From Plutella xylostella (taxonomy: Eukaryota > Arthropoda > Insecta > Lepidoptera > Plutellidae): a stretch of DNA of 64,000 bases. Below are positions 22,213-34,573 of this stretch, in pieces. The stretch spans positions 6,830,001 to 6,894,000 of the forward strand of contig NC_063997.1 in NCBI RefSeq assembly GCF_932276165.1, in the 5' to 3' direction. The notes below the pieces were generated by a model. It did not search any database and had not been told where the DNA came from. It worked only from the letters and a program-made list of their open reading frames with translations. Position 1 is the stretch's first letter, and each line of letters opens with the position of its first letter. The translations under genes were made by a program, and so were the position numbers.

Positions 22213-24581
22213 TTGTGTTTCAGGGAACCGCTCATATCTCTTTAGGAGCTGCGAGTCTACAGAAACTTATAACAGTCTCTCTTACATTTTAAGTTTAAGT
22301 CATGTTCCATGAGAGGGATAGATGGATGACGCGGGGAGAGAGCTGTGTCTAGCAGATGGACATAAGTAGTTCATTTTAAAAATAAATGTAAGTGTACAGG
22401 AAACTTTCTGCTTTCCTTATCCTGGCTCCTTAACTTTTGTCGTTCCTTTAAAAAAATCTTCTGACATACATTTTAATTTGCTACCTGGTTATTTGTTTAC
22501 AATGTGCATTACAACACGTCTACACTAAGTCAAACAAATGGTGACACACATGTGAGAGCAATAACTCACGTCCAACAACGATAGCCTATGCACAGCGCGA
22601 CACTCGTAATTTAATTATTCGTTCGTCGTGAATTTTTTAGTTTACACATTGCGGTGGCGTGACGCGCCGTGCTTACAGTAGGAGCATCGACATTGGTTAT
22701 TTGGAAACAATTATTTTATATTATACTATATAATCAGCCTGCATATGGAGTGATGGAATAATAATAAAATATACTTAACGTGGATTGCGCTCATTACGGT
22801 GGTGTTCATCTAGGTTGCTATGAATGAGTTTGATATCAACCATTCATATTCATTGGCACATGCTTTGTTGTAAACGGATATACACATCATCGTATCATAG
22901 CTACATAGTTGAGCACATCTCCTGTGGAAAGGCACCCAATGACGGGCCGCAGCGAGCGCAACACAGGGTAATCTCTTCACACACTTCCTATCGCACACTG
23001 TGCCGGGGCGCAGTGAGCCGCATTGTTAACCCCCGATGGAAAAAGAGGGTTGTTATAAATTTAAAGTATCTGTATGTGTTATTTAATTTTCTTAAGTTTT
23101 TTAGGCTAATGTTACCCGAGTGTTCTTAGCCATATTTATAAAAATTTGACCATGTGTACATATAGTACATACATACATACTTATTCGTAATTATATCACC
23201 AACAAAACAATGATAGCATTTGAACTTTGTAGAGTAGAAGTCGATATTAAGTCTGTTCATTAAAATGCAGTTTGGCTCGTTACAATGGCGGCCTATATTA
23301 CTGGAGTTGCAAATAACTCCTTTGTGGTTCAATGAAAATCTTGCTCTGTTCTATTATTCTCCACTATTTTTTCATAATATTCACCCGGTATTGAAAAAAA
23401 TTGTGGCAAGCCCTAGGAGGGGTAAGTAGGTACTTAAGTTGAATTCCTAGAAGTCCTAGATCACCTGAGTGGTTGTTTTTAGCTTACACTTTAACCTAGG
23501 TATTAATTGCCACCCAAAGGTCATACATAAAATTTGGTAAGGTATATAATATGTTATTTGACCGGATGATAAAATTTTACTTGAATGACTTTCATTCTAT
23601 CCAATGTCTTGCAGAAAACATTATTAGCTGACACGAAGAAAGCTGAGAGCAAGTATTCTACGGGGATGAACTAGACTTCTACACTCGAACCCCCTGCGGA
23701 GATGAGTCAGATCATTTAAAATAATACATTATGTTCTTATAAAAGCGATGTCAAATTATTATGATACGAAGAAGAAGAGGAAATTTTAATTTTGTGTCGC
23801 CAATTTCGTTACACAAAAATGCTCTTATGTCATTTTACTATTTATTTATTTATTTAAATAAGGAACAGCAGCAGTTAACACAACAGACATAAAAGTAAAT
23901 TTTACATAATTTAAATTTCGTTGTGAAAACCATTAAAGGCGTATACGACATTATCAAATAATATTATCTTAGCGTAAATTAATAAAATTCTTTTTGTGGG
24001 ACCAGCTCTACAATACAGTGACATAAACTAACTTAGACCAACAGCAGCGTAAACTCGGGGTGTACCAGGGTATACTTAATTCTGATACACAGAGTGACAA
24101 CAAAGTTGACCAAACTTAAAAGCAAAAATAAAAACTAAAAGTCAATAATAAGAATAAAGATTTAAAATTGGAAAGGCAGCGGCCGCCAGCTATTTATTGG
24201 CCGGGCGATATTTCAGCGGCGTGGTTATTGATTTTGATTGGTTTCCGTAAAATAAATATTTGCTTTGTGCACATCGCCGCAACCCAGCGCGATCAACAGA
24301 ATGTGCAATTGCACACCCGCATGAGCGGCTTTGTTACTACATTTTATTACTTACAGAGTTACTGCTGAGAGATATAAAGGGTGTTTTAAAAAGGGGGTAA
24401 ACAACTTAAAATCTGTGACTTATAAAATTCCCAAAAAAATATTAGCTACTAGAGGTATTCCGTTTTTTTTTTTTTTATTATGTCCCTACTGGCACCTTAA
24501 CGTCATGCTGTGATTGTTGTTACGTATGTATCAACTCTATAAAAGAAAAAAATAGAATAAATATAAACAATATTATAACTA
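22213..24581. other. No confident gene; some GC-richer patches
   Basis: Mostly AT-rich. A patch at 24165-24330 (GCGGCCGCCAGC, GGCCGGGCGATATTTCAGCG) is richer in GC and contains TATTTATTGG and TGGTTATTGATT motifs, but has no recognisable protein. A (TTTA)n tract at 23840-23860 may be an antisense LINE tail. Confidence 0.35.
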
Positions 24582-24862
24582 CGACTGACTAGACGACCGA
24601 ATGGCGTAGTGGTTAGTGACCTGACTACTGAGCCGATGGTCCCGGGTTCGATTCCCGGCTGGGGCAGATATTTGTTTAAACACAGATATTTGTTCTCGGG
24701 TCTTGGATGTGCCCGTAAAATGGCAATAGGCCCGCCCCCTATTACATTGGGACTAACATAACACTCTGGCGAAAAGTGGGTGCAGCAATGTACCTCTGCC
24801 TACCCCGCAAGGGAGTACATTAGTACAAGGCGTGAGTGCGTGTTTTTTTTTTTTTTTTTTTT
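24582..24862 (+). mobile_element. tRNA-derived SINE with perfect 13-bp TSD
   Basis: AATATTATAACTA occurs at 24569-24581 and 24863-24875, bounding the element exactly. It starts CGACTGACTAGACGACCG. A and B boxes and body are as in the copy at 21773, but the tail is a T-run rather than (GT)n. One C is missing near the A box relative to copy 1. Confidence 0.93.
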
Positions 24863-24875
24863 AATATTATAACTA

Positions 24876-27159
24876 ATTCGTTAAATATGGAATCAGTGGA
24901 AATGAAGTATGGAAACAAAATAATTGTAAGAACCACGTGCTTTTTCTAAGTTGGTAAAAACTCAGAATCATCACATTGTTGAGATCTCATTCGTACAGTC
25001 AACAGAAAACTTAAAAAATTACTAGGTTATGATGCTCAAAACTGTACCTAGATATCAATTGAATGCAAAGTTGCATCTGAATGGATTGAAAAGGCTCTTT
25101 ATCCTACAACTCACGCTGAGGGCATCAAAAGAGATACATATCTCTTTTCCACTATGTAAGAGGTAGGGTTGTTAGAGTTTATTATTTTACGCCCAAAGGT
25201 TGTCTGGGATAAATTACTTTTAGTTATGACCTTTTGTACCTTTGCATTAGAATAAGACCTGTAATTGTATTCTGTTTTAGTTAACAAATAATTTATTTTG
25301 TTAATGCTTTCTGTCAATTACCACCATCGCCTATTTATTTATGATAATTATAGAATAGGTACTAACTATCTTACCAGCAAACAGTCGAAACATAGAATTA
25401 TAAAAAAAAAACTGCTTTATTACTACCTACTAACTTGGTTTACTGCAACCCTAAATACTGGAGGGGCAATGAGTGAGATGAGTAATTTTCTCCATAAAAA
25501 AACAACTGAACACAGTATTATTTGCAATGATAGCCGCATATACATGGTCGCTTCGGGCGAAGTATTAACGATCTAGCTGAGGTTTCATAAAGAAGTATTA
25601 CTTACTTTTATAAATTAAATCTTATTACATCATTCTTATGTCGGACTAATGACGCTATTAGCGTAATAATTCACATAAGAAAGGAAAATGGCAGTATTGT
25701 TTTTTTTCTCATTCACATTACTGTCACGCTTTGATTGGGTTACAAACTTATAATTCTTACCTAACTATATCAATCAAAATCAAATAAAAGTAAATCTACC
25801 AAAATGCAGTAAAAGTAAGCTTTTGTAAATAATTTACGTCTGACTCCTAATACAATTTTACTTATATCTTATGAAAAATCTTTCATAAATGTCATAACAA
25901 TACACTAGTCACAAATTACCTCTTAAAAACCTTCATGTAAAACACACTAAGCACTTCATAAAGTCTTCGTTGAAGTACTTAGCAGTTAATAATGTGGTAA
26001 TGCTACACACTACCTAGAGTGCCTAGGTCTAGCTTGACTTCAACAATTTCAAGAGGAAGTTATGATCTCAAGCAGGTGCTTATAAGCCGACATTCTCTAG
26101 AGCTTAAGTACCAAATAACTTACCTGTTCGGCGCATAGCTGACTATTTAAAGGTATTATCATGAGCTTTGCTTGAGCAATGTGAATACATTTTAAATAAA
26201 AGGTGACGTATGGCTAAATTGTTAGTTAGAGCTAGTTTGTTAAATATTTGGTGTAGTTCGTTCATATGTTTTCTTTCAGTCCTATTACTTCAGTCATATA
26301 TTATGTTATATATATATATACGCCATAAAAAACAGCCAATCCCACCACTGCATGCCATACTAAATTTCTGCGTAACTTGAAATCTGGACATGATATAAAT
26401 TGAGTGCCGAAAACAATTAGTTATAAAAAGAAACATAAAACAAAAGAGACATGTCAGCATTCAAAAATGGAACGCTCTTTTTTCTTTCCACGGTGTGTAT
26501 CGCGGCCAGTGCACGGCCTGCGCGTGATCTGCATGCAGGTCGCCTCCACACAGTTACGCCATTGCGGATTCCGCCGGCTCTTAGCACGCAATTGTGCGCT
26601 TTTACTCGCGTTTTTTTTTAATTTATGCGTTACTTTTTAGCTGCAGTTGTTACCAGTATTAATGCTGCAAGGGTTTGATAGGGGTCCGCGTCGTTAAAAC
26701 TTTCGTTGGTGATAAGGTAACTCCGTGCGGTAAAGGAGTACTTCACATAAACATATTAGGTATCACTGATTCGTACACAACTCGTGAAACAAATAACCTT
26801 CTTAAAAAACCATCAACTCGTTCACGTTTAAAATACGATGAAAATACGTCACAGCTCACAAGCCTGACTATTTATTTATTCATAATCTAAGTAAAAATGC
26901 ATAGAGCAAAAGCACCATCAACACAGAGTGCAATATTACAAATTGTATTATAAATTCAGCGCTAGCTAGAATACGGGGCGGCTCGTAATACGAGTACGTC
27001 CGCTTCATTTGCAGCGCCTTACCGCTTGTAGGAGCTGGATCCAAATAGCTCGAAAAATAAACCAACATTGCATTCGAGTAGTCTTTCAACACCCTGAAGA
27101 AATAACTTCGAGTTGCTCTACTATGATGCTATAGAGTTGTCACTACCTATGTATTGTCC
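24876..27159. other. No recognisable gene
   Basis: AT-rich. ORFs of 60-92 codons show no domain. A TA microsatellite is at about 26308-26320. A GC-richer patch at 26490-26620 has no recognisable conserved frame. Confidence 0.4.
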
Positions 27160-27222
27160 GAGAGTTTCGCTTTTCCTTAAAATGGAATCCCGATTCCCGG
27201 ATAAAAAATAGTCATTTTAGTA
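27160..27222 (+). repeat. Degenerate fragment of the 17268-type repeat
   Basis: CCGAGAGTTTCGCTTTTCC followed by CCCGATTCCCGGATAAAAAA aligns by eye with the start of copy A (CCGCGAGCTTCGCTTCGCC ... ATTCCGGGAAAAAA). Confidence 0.4.
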
Positions 27223-29677
27223 AAAATTATATTGCTCCGTTGTTGTGTAGATTTTTATACAGATCATTATAATGTACTGACACAATAATGTAGATGGGTC
27301 ATCAAAAGCAGAGGGTACATTATTATGAGCCCTTATGGTGCAAATAAAGATAATTGTATTGTATTGTATATTTTTTTTAGAATCAACAAAAATAGTTCTT
27401 TTAACTAACATTACCTACGTCTCATGGTAGTTTTGAAGCAGGATTTTCAAGTCATTATTCTAATTTGCGCCGTTGTTTCATCACCACTGTCTTTTGAAGA
27501 GACCGAAATCAGATGACAATACCCTCGTTTAGCTGAAGAAAAGAAGTCTTGTATTTTAATTAGCGCTGAAATTTCGATGAAACTATGGTTCCTTGATGGA
27601 CCTAAACTACTTTAAACTAATTCAATTTTGATGTACCTGGATATGTAACTCTATACTCGTTTCCAACAATACAATGCCTCATCATGATAAAATATAATCT
27701 TGTATTATATTCATCAAGAGTAACCGAGCTCATAAAACATACTGTAACACCTGGTTTACCGTCCTTTTAGCAGAAATTCACAAATTAAAACTCAAAGAAC
27801 GTATTACCTCAAAGCGCGGAGATTTGTGATGAAACAGGCGGTGAGCTGCCGAGGTGAAAACGTTCTGACAATGAAGCTTCATACATAGGTAAATAAGAAA
27901 ACCGACTAACACTCACGCAAAACTCACGAGCCTCACGACATTGTTCTTTCTCTTTCTAACAGTCAGTAATAAATAGTGATGGCGCGTGTTTTTTTTTTTC
28001 ATGCGACACTAAAAAGGAAATACCCGACGTGCACTCTCGCGAGTGTATGTTTTATTGCAAAGAGCCGAGTTATTCGTTCCAGGGCAGTCTCTGAGCAGGA
28101 TCCAAATTTGAAAATTTATTAACCACGGCGCCGCACTGAATGGAACTGAACCCATTTGTTATTCCGCTAAAGCTAAATAATAATTTCCATACGTGTAACG
28201 TGGAAGTTTTGAATATTCGTAATTATCGACCATAAATTCCGCATTCACAAACAGCCTCTAACAAATATTGGGAATGCACGCTTCGAATAAGGGGAATTTT
28301 ACAAATAGCTTCATGGCAAAACACGTGCCAAGGATCGGGTTTCAGCAGATTAACTAAAGTAGATTTGCTAGCGCGGCTACTCGACCGATCAAGATGACAA
28401 ACCTCACAGAGAATCCCGAATCCTCTCACTTCGGTCAACTTTCTTTTTTCCTTTTTTCTGGCTTTAGTAACACGAGCGAAAGGGTGGTCAAAGGAGGATG
28501 CAGAGTCTGAGAGGGGGTGAGGCAGCGGCGGGGGCGGGGCGAGGGTAACGCCCGTCGTGTAATCTCAACTTAGTGAGCAATTTGGTGTTTGCTTTCAAGA
28601 GCAGCCTTGGCTGTTGAATTGTCTTTGGAAAATAAAACACCTTTTTCTGGGTCCTATTGGGTCTTCATTTGCGACGATTGAATCTTATAATATTAAAAGA
28701 GGGTAAAAACTTTAAGACTTTATTAGCTAGGACTTTACTATTACATTTTTTTGTAGACTTCATTGAACTATACTTAACAATTTAGTCGACACTAAAAATC
28801 ATTAATAAGATTATCGAGTAATCAAATTGTGAGAGCATAATTGTGTTCTAGCTACCAACCAAAGTTTGTTTACGTTCCGGTAGCAAAAGCTCTTGCATCA
28901 AAGGTAAGAGTCAGTCTCTTGAATATTTGCACCCAATACGAGTGTGGAGCAAACAAAAGGGACGACATACACCTACCTATTTACATACATACTAAGTAGG
29001 CACAGACACTTCGCCACCCCGTGGAGGGGTATTGTCAACCGCATGTCTTCATACTCAACATAATATACAATATCACGAGCAAATATTTTCCATGTAAGTA
29101 CATCATATTTCAACACTTTACGCACAGCCAGTTTAAGGCTTGGGTATGCACATTGTAGTCAACTTGGAGTGAATATTTTAAGCCAATGTTCCAGTGTGAC
29201 AGTCGTAATTTTGGGTTTAGTCCAAAAGTTGCATATCCGTGAAATACTCAGTAATATTCATGTCACAAAAGTATTTAAACTTTCCAAACTGGAATAAACT
29301 GGTCCATTTCCATATATCCTCCCTACGAAGCGCATATAAAAGTTATGGATATAAAACTATGAATTCTACATAGTCAACATGCAGGCGGTCTAGAAAATCT
29401 CAGTAAACTTCTCTTATGGCATTGTAAAGGCTTTAATGTTTGAAGTTATATTCATTTAACGATGATACACCTACCAACTATTAAATTACAAAAAAGAGAG
29501 CGGGAGCATCTTTCTAAGTAACTAAATTTTCACATAACCGACAGCAACTGACTTGTTGTAACTTTGTTTAAATTAATATTTTTTGCTCACCTTATAATTA
29601 AATTTTCTTGCACCTGAACCTATGCAACTTCTGCAACCTGTGGGTTGATAGGTAGAAAATTATTGTAAGTAGCATAA
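27223..29677. other. No confident gene; GC-rich patch near 28.5 kb
   Basis: The block at 28490-28560 (GGCAGCGGCGGGGGCGGGG) stands out against AT-rich flanks and lies upstream of a 71-codon minus-strand ORF (28438-28223) that I do not recognise. It may be a promoter-like island or simple sequence. The rest has no features. Confidence 0.3.
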
Positions 29678-29868
29678 AGTCCACTCATTGATATCGATTC
29701 TGAAGGCGGAAATTTTAAATTTAGAGACGTCAAAACCTTAATTTCTTTGTTTAAAATTCGACTCTATGATTGTTTCCGTAAATGTCATTTTATGCTAGCA
29801 ATTTTTTTAGTTTGACAGCGTTAAAATTAGAATTTCTGCCTTCAGAATCAACATCATTGTCCACTTAT
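29678..29868. mobile_element. Foldback MITE with GATTCTGAAGGC termini
   Basis: GATTCTGAAGGCGGAAATTT at 29696 faces its inverted counterpart AATTTCTGCCTTCAGAATC ending at 29849. Weaker inverted similarity extends outward to AGTCCACTCATTGAT and TCATTGTCCACTT. The body is about 190 bp and has no ORF. The exact ends and TSD are uncertain. Confidence 0.65.
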
Positions 29869-30593
29869 TTTTTAATGGTGCAATAAAGGATTAAATAAAT
29901 ATACAACATCCAATGAGACGCCTAACATACTTTTATGTCATCGAAGCCCAAGAGGACCCAGCCCCTGGGTAGGATTCGAACTCAAGGTGTCACTTTTGTC
30001 GATTCAAAAAACGTCATTAGTTTAGTCTTCTATTAGTTTATTTGTCTCCATAGGGCAGCTGAAATTTTTCACATAGGTCCTCCAACTTCTAATCGGCAAG
30101 AGCCAAAAAGTTCACACAGCTTTTTCTAACTATTACCTACATATTTCAATCGAAATTTTCAACAACAACACTTTTTCTAACCACTGTACCATCCCGCCGG
30201 CACCTCTCGTATGTACATGGCCAGAAGATTGTTCACATTATCTTTTAAAGTACAGTTGAGCAGTGAAGTGTGAGCGCTTGTTGTAAAGATAATCGAGCGT
30301 GAAACAGGGGCGCTTTTTATTTGCGATGAAAGAGATCGTTAAGGACACCATCCTTTGTCAGTTTAACTGCAGTTACCTATCTATAAGTATCCTAATAATA
30401 TTATTTGGTGAAAATGGAAAGTGTTGACAATTCTGAGTAACTAAAGTGCTAGCCTACTTATAGAAAAAACCATAAAAAGGATAATAGATAGAGGTACAAA
30501 ATAACAAGTAACAAGTATTAAATTAGTATCTAATAATGTACCTAAATAAACTTTTTTATTATAAATTAAATTATATTCACTCAGAAACAGTAA

Positions 30594-30642
30594 GGCCCCG
30601 TTCACACAGACCGGTCCATCGACGGTCTGTGTAAACGGACCC
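30594..30642. mobile_element. 49-bp TAA-flanked hairpin MITE
   Basis: GGCCCCGTTCACACAGACCG pairs with CGGTCTGTGTAAACGGACCC across a 9-base loop, and TAA lies on both sides (30591-30593, 30643-30645). The TAA duplication and G-rich termini fit PIF/Harbinger-type MITEs. It is almost nothing but terminal repeat. Confidence 0.65.
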
Positions 30643-30950
30643 TAATGCATATGTGAGTCTATACATAATATACGTACAGTTTCGTCAAAGTGGCTTCATT
30701 TTACACATTATTATGTCTACAGCCTATGGGAAACGTGATAGGATATAAAATATAATATCCTCCGGTTCTTTCAAATGAAATTGTGTTATGTTCATAAAAT
30801 AATGGTACTTACTTGCCGTATAAAAATATAATACCCTATTGGTATTAAACCAGGCTGCATGGCTGTTTGTTTTTAGTATGTTTTTATCCATATGATTGGT
30901 TTATTGTATGTTTACGGAATTAACAATCGAGTTCAGGGTAAATGCTAGCT

Positions 30951-31066
30951 GTACTGCCACAAAATCTTTAAACACTGTTTAACAAGTGTTTAAAAAGAAA
31001 TCTGTCAGTTTTGGTAGGCGTTTGACAGCGCTAAACACCCGTTAAATACTGTCTAAGTTTTTGTGG
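30951..31066. mobile_element. Foldback MITE with TGCCACAAAA termini
   Basis: The left end CTGCCACAAAATCTTTAAAC is inverted, imperfectly, at the right end as GTCTAAGTTTTTGTGGTA. Internal GTTTAAC/GTTAAA units repeat. About 115 bp, with no clear TSD. Confidence 0.55.
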
Positions 31067-31460
31067 TAAGGCCCAATAATACTAAGTTATTTTTTTTTTG
31101 TAAAATATCTTCATTTTTTTTAATTGTATTTTTCAAAGGTTGAATGATAATTTATTTCATGGTGGTGCAAAGATCACTATTTTAATTCGCTATTATATTT
31201 ACCCGCTATTTTAGAATTTAAATCAAATTTTAAACAAACAAGATATGTTTATTCTACTGAATGAATCTGCAAAGAGCAGCTAGTGAGAGAGTCTTTTTGT
31301 TTGGCTATGTACCTACATCTGCATCTAGGCGAACTTTAAATTTGTTCTTTTTAAGACGATTCAATCAGTTTGTTACTAACATACAAACACAAATGTTTTT
31401 TAATAGTTTTGCTAGTTTGACAAGGTACAAAAGTATATCGCTACTTATATGTGAAGCTGA

Positions 31461-31645
31461 CAAGTTCTCGAGTGGAGACCACGAACAGGCAAACGCAGCG
31501 TGGGACGCCCTCCTGCCCGCTGGACTGACGACCTTAGGCGGGTGGCGGGTAGTGGTTGGAAGAGGAAGGCCGAGGACCGAGTGTTGTGGCGCTCCTTGGG
31601 AGAGGCCTATGTCCAGCAGTGGATGATTATTGGCTGATGATGATG
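31461..31645 (+). mobile_element. 185-bp 5'-truncated RTE-like LINE with TSD
   Basis: ATGTGAAGCTGA flanks it at 31449-31460 and 31646-31657. The frame to a TGA at 31635-31637 reads SVGRPPARWTDDLRRVAGS, then AEDRVLWRSLGEAYVQQW, the terminal residues of RTE-like endonuclease-reverse transcriptases. A (TGA)n tail follows. The 121-codon ORF at 31261-31626 crosses it in another frame and is not a gene. Confidence 0.85.
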
Positions 31646-31856
31646 ATGTGAAGCTGAACGTACAGTCAGAAAAGAGCTACATAGGCCACCCCAGCGCACA
31701 TACTTTAATTTTCTAATCCACTGACGGGCCACGTGACATTAAACCTCATAGAGATAGTTTGAATGTATTCATAACATATGATTTGATTCATCTATCTTCC
31801 ACCCATGAGTCTTAGGATCAAACTGTTAGCGCTGCGATGGCACTCATATATGTATA

Positions 31857-32947
31857 CACTCACGGGCAATGAAAAGGTTTCATTGCCCAAGGCTAGCTTA
31901 ATAATGTCTTCTACAACATTAAAGTACATCCCATCAAAAACAATACTTGTAAAAAAAACCAAGTCTCGTAACTCAGTTTATCTACGGTAAAAAGTTGTGA
32001 GATCCATGTAATACCAAGTCTTATCCACGCACGCATCTCAATCTTAAAAATATTTAATGTTTTATATAAATATATTGACTCGGCCATCGCATGGAAACAC
32101 GTGTTAATTAAATTATTAAGTGCGATGACCAAGTCAATATTTATATAAAACATTAAATATTTTTAAGATTGAGATGCGTGCGTGGATAAGACTTGGTATT
32201 ACATGGATCTCACAACTTTTTACCGTAGGAAAACTGAGTTACGAGACTTGGTTTTTTTGACAAGTATTGTTTTTGATGGGATCTCATTTCTTTTTGTATT
32301 TTGTAGACAGTTCTACTTTTTTTTCTTTTCGGTTCCTTCTAGGTACGTAGGTGCGTTAACTTAGTTTGGTAGGTACCTACATACATAAATCGCAAACTTG
32401 AGGTAAGAATAAATAATCTTTATTTTTGGCTACGTAATGTACGTAATGAATAAACGTAACTTCGATACTTCGTACTGCATCAAATTTCCCTTATTAAATT
32501 TCAACCTTAGTTCTCTAGGGTCTGCTAGAAGTGCCTTAGAATGTGTATGATCGGTAAGTCAGTCAGTGAGTGACAAAATTAAGAAACTTTGACCCGTTAT
32601 AATTCTTAAACTACTGTTTCAAATTTAATCAAATTTGAAATAATATACCGTGTCTTTACAATGCCTGCATGGTTATTGAAAATTCAGTCTTCTAGTTTTA
32701 TCCACAACGAAGTTACAGGGGGTCGAAAATGGCCTGAATTGCTTCGAGAAAAGGATGGTACAGCCGTGCCACTTTTTTGCTCGACTTGTTGGGGGCACTG
32801 CCGTGCCCCCAGATTTAACGGAGAGTCAGGATATTACAAACTAAAAACGACAATAGTTTGTTAAATTTAAAAATTAAATCTTTGAAAAAAAATGGATCTT
32901 TTGCTGTCAGAATTTTATGAGTGGAAATTTTTCATTGCCCATGAGTG
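31857..32947. mobile_element. TA-flanked MITE, copy 3, inverted and expanded
   Basis: The ends CACTCACGGGCAATGAAAAG and TTTTTCATTGCCCATGAGTG are flanked by TA (31855-31856, 32948-32949). Internal blocks match the reverse complement of copy 1: CTAGCTTAATAATG near 31891 and CAGGATATTACAAAC near 32827. About 880 bp (31930 to about 32812) sits between these blocks and is absent from copies 1 and 2, including the palindrome at 31928-32282. Confidence 0.8.
31928..32282. repeat. Long palindrome, about 164-bp arms, 28-nt loop
   Basis: Left arm 31928-32091 starts ATCCCATCAAAAACAATAC. Right arm 32120-32282 is its inverted complement with only a few differences. Facing ORFs on opposite strands (32153-31911 and 32182-32364) arise from this symmetry and are not genes. 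A transcript through it would form a long double-stranded stem. Confidence 0.93.
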
Positions 32948-33169
32948 TATTTTGCTGACTGTACATGTGTACACCCCTGATATAAAGATATTATGAATAA
33001 AGCCTCCAGTTCTCGACCAGACTAAAGTTCAACAGTGAATTGTAACGAGTAGTTGATGACTTCACACATTAACACTTTACATAAAACGGTTTTATGCGAG
33101 TTTTGATAGCGTCCTATTCAACAAAACGGCCCATTTCTACTGGGCTCGTTAATTGAAATCTACACTAAG

Positions 33170-33275
33170 TGCCAATTTCTCCATTGTGTGTTAGAGCATA
33201 ACCAGGTATTAGTGGTTGACTTTTGACACATCTGTCAAGAATTTTATATGGAGATGACGTATAATTGATAACCAA
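33170..33275 (+). repeat. Dispersed repeat, plus-oriented copy (GCATAACCAGG family)
   Basis: GCCAATTTCTCC, TTAGAGCATAACCAGG, GACTTTTGACACATCTGTCA and GAGATGACGTATAATTGAT occur in this order. The same blocks appear inverted at 35328-35433. Confidence 0.75.
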
Positions 33276-34573
33276 TCCCTGGTCGGTTAGATAACCGACT
33301 ATGATGAAATTATAAAATACACCAATTTTACAACAAAACCTGCCGCTTAACCACTACCACCACCTAATGACTCTAGATTTACAAAAATTATTGTACTGTT
33401 AGATTATTGTGCTGAGTTTTATTTTATTATTAAGTGCCTGATCTTATATTATTCATTTTGTAAACTATATATTGTATAACAAACGGTACTTGGACACGAC
33501 GAGCTATAGCGAGTACAGTTTTTTTTTACGTGATTACTATAAGTTTGCCATTTTTGCAACACTCTGTATACAATACAAAGACATCTCGAGCTACCCAAAA
33601 ACCATTGGACACGAATAGTAAAATGTACAAATCAGGTATTAAACAAGGGTGCGTTTTGCAGCCTCGCTAGGCGCCAACATAATATTGATAGGTTATAGTC
33701 AGCTCCATTACTAATTAGCTCAAATGCAATTCAGACCGGTCGTGAATGCACAATTTGAATGCGCTGATAGTAAAATTTTCTCATGTGCTTATTAATCAAT
33801 CACTAGCGGCCGCGGCCGGGATTGTGGGGGATTTCGCTTAGTTTGCATTCCGGTTTAGTTGGCTTAAGCTGAGCCAGTTGAGCCGATTGAGCCGGACTCG
33901 TGATGCCCAGTGACAGGTAATAGAAGTGTTCTCGGGCTAATGAGATGAATAAGGCAGTTTTTTTAAAGCCTATTTGCAGAATTTCTAGATTTAAAATATA
34001 AGTACTCAAGTATTACTTTTCTTATGGAAAAATTACTGTAATAACCTATTTATTGTATTTAAGTATAGATAGATATTATGATAGTGTAGATAGTATAGAG
34101 AGAATAGAAAGAGATATCGATATTTGATAATATTCTATTCTTCTAGCTTGTGTTTTAATAAGTACTTATTGTTTATTTTTGTTGTTGTAATTTTGATCTC
34201 AACACTGGCAAAATTTTACTCAAAAACCAACTCATAATAGGTTTATTCACAAAAACAGTGACAAATTGATTGACCAAAATATGCAATTTTAAGGCCGCAA
34301 AATATTGATTAACTTAAGTAAATAATTGAGTGCTCTGCGAAATTAATTGGAACTATTAGCTGATTGAATATCATACACTGACATGCGGTACTTACCATTT
34401 ATTCAGAAACCGTTGTATATTATTAAGGATTTATTTTGTAAAGCTGAAAGCCAAAATCAAAAACTGCAAACGGCGCTACAGGTTCGCTTTTTTGTCAAAA
34501 TGGTCGCGACATTTGAAAGGATCGGACATTCTCTATTAATAGTATTTCCATAATTATTAGTAGGTACAATATA
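33276..34573. other. No recognisable gene
   Basis: GGTCGGTTAGATAACCGAC at 33282-33300 is a small palindrome next to the repeat. A GC-richer patch at 33805-33905 has TTGAGCC-type short repeats. No coding signal is evident. Confidence 0.4.

Noticed and set aside
31261..31626. 121-codon protein-coding ORF
   Set aside because: It runs from unique DNA into the truncated LINE in the wrong frame; the LINE's real frame ends at 31637.
31911..32364. Two facing small genes
   Set aside because: They are mirror images produced by the palindrome and encode nearly the same residues from opposite strands.
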